Assembly (NCBI GenBank): GCA_016209685.1
Contig: JACQVQ010000009.1
Coordinates: 216,855 to 280,854 of the forward strand
Source: Planctomycetota bacterium
GTDB taxonomy: Bacteria; Planctomycetota; Brocadiia; Brocadiales; Bathyanammoxibiaceae
DNA length: 64,000 bases
Direction: 5' to 3'
Both the position numbers and the translations under genes were made by a program. The notes under the pieces were generated by a model that saw only the letters and a program-made list of their open reading frames with translations, was not told the origin of the DNA and did no database searches. Shown piece by piece: positions 63,071 through 64,000 of the stretch; the stretch's first letter is position 1; each line of letters begins with the position of its first letter.

Positions 63071-64000
63071 TTAGAGGGCCTTCATGAATTCCACCAGGTC
63101 GTCCAAGTCCTGCTTGGAGAGGTGGCTCGTTACCCCGTGCTTGTCCTTATCAGCCGTGGTGTTGTCTATCGTCTCCATGAGGTTCATTGCACTGCCGTCA
63201 TGGAAATACGTAGCACTGGCGTAGATGTCCCTCAGCGTGGGGGTGTCAAACTCCTTCACCAGGTCCAGCCCCACTATCGGCACATCATACTCCTCACCAT
63301 AGGGGTCGTAGCCCTTGGCATATATCTTCTGGTTGAAGATTGCCCCAGGGGTGCTACGGAAGCCATACCTCCCTACCCTCCCCGTCCCTACGTCATGCGT
63401 CTGCCCGTCACTAAACAGGGCCCTCGCATCCGCCGGGTCTCCAGGGTGGCAGTTTGCGCACCCTACCTTGGAGTCGTTGAATAGCTTCTGTCCCCTCTTC
63501 TGGGCCTCACTTAGACCTCCATCGGCCGTCCTGAAGGGACTCCCTGTGAACTCCAGACTCCTTATGTACGCTATCAGCGCCTCTAACCTCTCAGGGCTGA
63601 AGTTCTCACTCCTGAACACAAACCCGGGGTCTCTTCCACACACCCTGTCTATACTGCTCGTGGCTCCCACTATCTCATCAGGATGCCCCGTGAACCCCTC
63701 GTGACGGAAGGGTGGTAAATATCTGGCTCCACGGATGTACTTTACGTTCTTCCATGAGCCCCAGCCCTCGTCCCCAAGGTCCCATATCAACCCTGTCGTC
63801 TGACCCCTCTCGTAATGGCAACTGGCGCAGGCATACTCCCCCTGCAACCCCCAGCTGGCATCGTTGAATATGAACTGCCCGTACCTCACCAACTCCATCT
63901 TGTACGGGCTGTGCTTTACCCTGTAATGCACCTCTGGTACCGTCAGGGGCTCTCCCCTTCCCAGGGGCTCCCACTCCGGCCCTGTCTGGATGGTCGCCAC
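63071..64000 (-). CDS. Partial: cytochrome c peroxidase/MauG-like protein, probable fused hydrazine synthase beta-gamma (3' part)
   Basis: The last 309 residues of a protein that continues past the window edge. The visible part is a diheme CCP/MauG domain: CASCHYERGQTTGLIWDLG and CANCHPGDP, with LRDIYASATYFHDGSA near the end. The first residues (VATIQTGPEWEP) look like the last blade of a YVTN-type beta-propeller. The gamma subunit of hydrazine synthase is CCP-like and beta is a propeller; in some anammox genera they are fused. Position just upstream of the HzsA-like gene fits. A simple propeller-CCP protein is the alternative. Confidence 0.65.
   Translation of the reverse strand: MATIQTGPEWEPLGRGEPLTVPEVHYRVKHSPYKMELVRYGQFIFNDASWGLQGEYACASCHYERGQTTGLIWDLGDEGWGSWKNVKYIRGARYLPPFRHEGFTGHPDEIVGATSSIDRVCGRDPGFVFRSENFSPERLEALIAYIRSLEFTGSPFRTADGGLSEAQKRGQKLFNDSKVGCANCHPGDPADARALFSDGQTHDVGTGRVGRYGFRSTPGAIFNQKIYAKGYDPYGEEYDVPIVGLDLVKEFDTPTLRDIYASATYFHDGSAMNLMETIDNTTADKDKHGVTSHLSKQDLDDLVEFMKAL

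Overview
This window looks like part of the chromosome of an anammox-type planctomycete (Brocadiales or a close relative). Three sets of genes support this. A nitrite oxidoreductase operon (cupredoxin, NxrA, NxrB, NxrC, TorD chaperone) lies at 46.8-53.9 kb. An octaheme hydroxylamine-oxidoreductase-family cytochrome lies at 58.5-60.2 kb. A hydrazine-synthase-like alpha subunit (60.5-62.9 kb) is preceded by the 3' part of what looks like a fused beta-gamma subunit that runs off the right edge. By eye the base composition is near 50% GC, higher than I recall for Kuenenia, Brocadia or Scalindua, so a less-studied anammox lineage is possible. That placement is inference.

Layout. 0.1-11 kb, mostly minus strand, is housekeeping: nusA-infB, a short sigma-70 factor, apt, rpsA, plsC, cmk, an alanine/sodium symporter and a HEPN/MNT pair. 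One plus-strand cupin gene is followed by an 11-codon remnant of a sugar-nucleotide transferase. 11-29.4 kb, mostly plus strand, holds yggT, deoC, deoB, ald, then a cofactor/sulfur island: lipoate ligase, two radical SAM proteins resembling the two-component lipoyl synthase LipS1/LipS2, and three DsrE/F/H (Tus-like) sulfur-carrier proteins. A second MNT/HEPN pair and two M16 peptidases are interleaved with it. Nudix, polyprenyl synthase, phosphatidyltransferase, ribBA, a ferritin-like protein with a tiny desulforedoxin-like protein, dinB and a DegT aminotransferase follow. 29.4-42.2 kb is one long operon: glycine-zipper lipoprotein, a 1328-residue membrane protein with an enormous Gly/Ser/Gln-rich domain, MoxR ATPase, DUF58, two von Willebrand A proteins, a PDZ protein and a lipoprotein. 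43.5-46.5 kb encodes a membrane histidine kinase and an NtrC-type regulator. They sit directly upstream of a near-consensus sigma-54 promoter that faces the nxr operon. 54-64 kb, mostly minus strand, has a flavodiiron protein, a diheme cytochrome, trpBA, hao and hzs-like genes.

How the parts fit. The kinase/regulator pair probably controls nitrite oxidoreductase through sigma-54. NXR, the HAO-family enzyme and the HZS-like enzyme would supply the nitrogen redox chemistry. The flavodiiron protein, ferritin-like protein and desulforedoxin-like protein suggest oxygen or NO defence.

A striking genome-wide feature is the load of short palindromic repeats. They include a GTAGGGGC...GCCCCTAC family, a TCCGCCTNAGGCGGA core, a GTAGCCGCAGGC family and a 192-bp element with 15-bp terminal inverted repeats. 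Several copies are read in frame inside protein-coding genes (dinB, the DsrH-like gene, the PDZ gene, the flavodiiron gene and the giant protein). I saw no tRNA, rRNA, CRISPR array or transposase gene.
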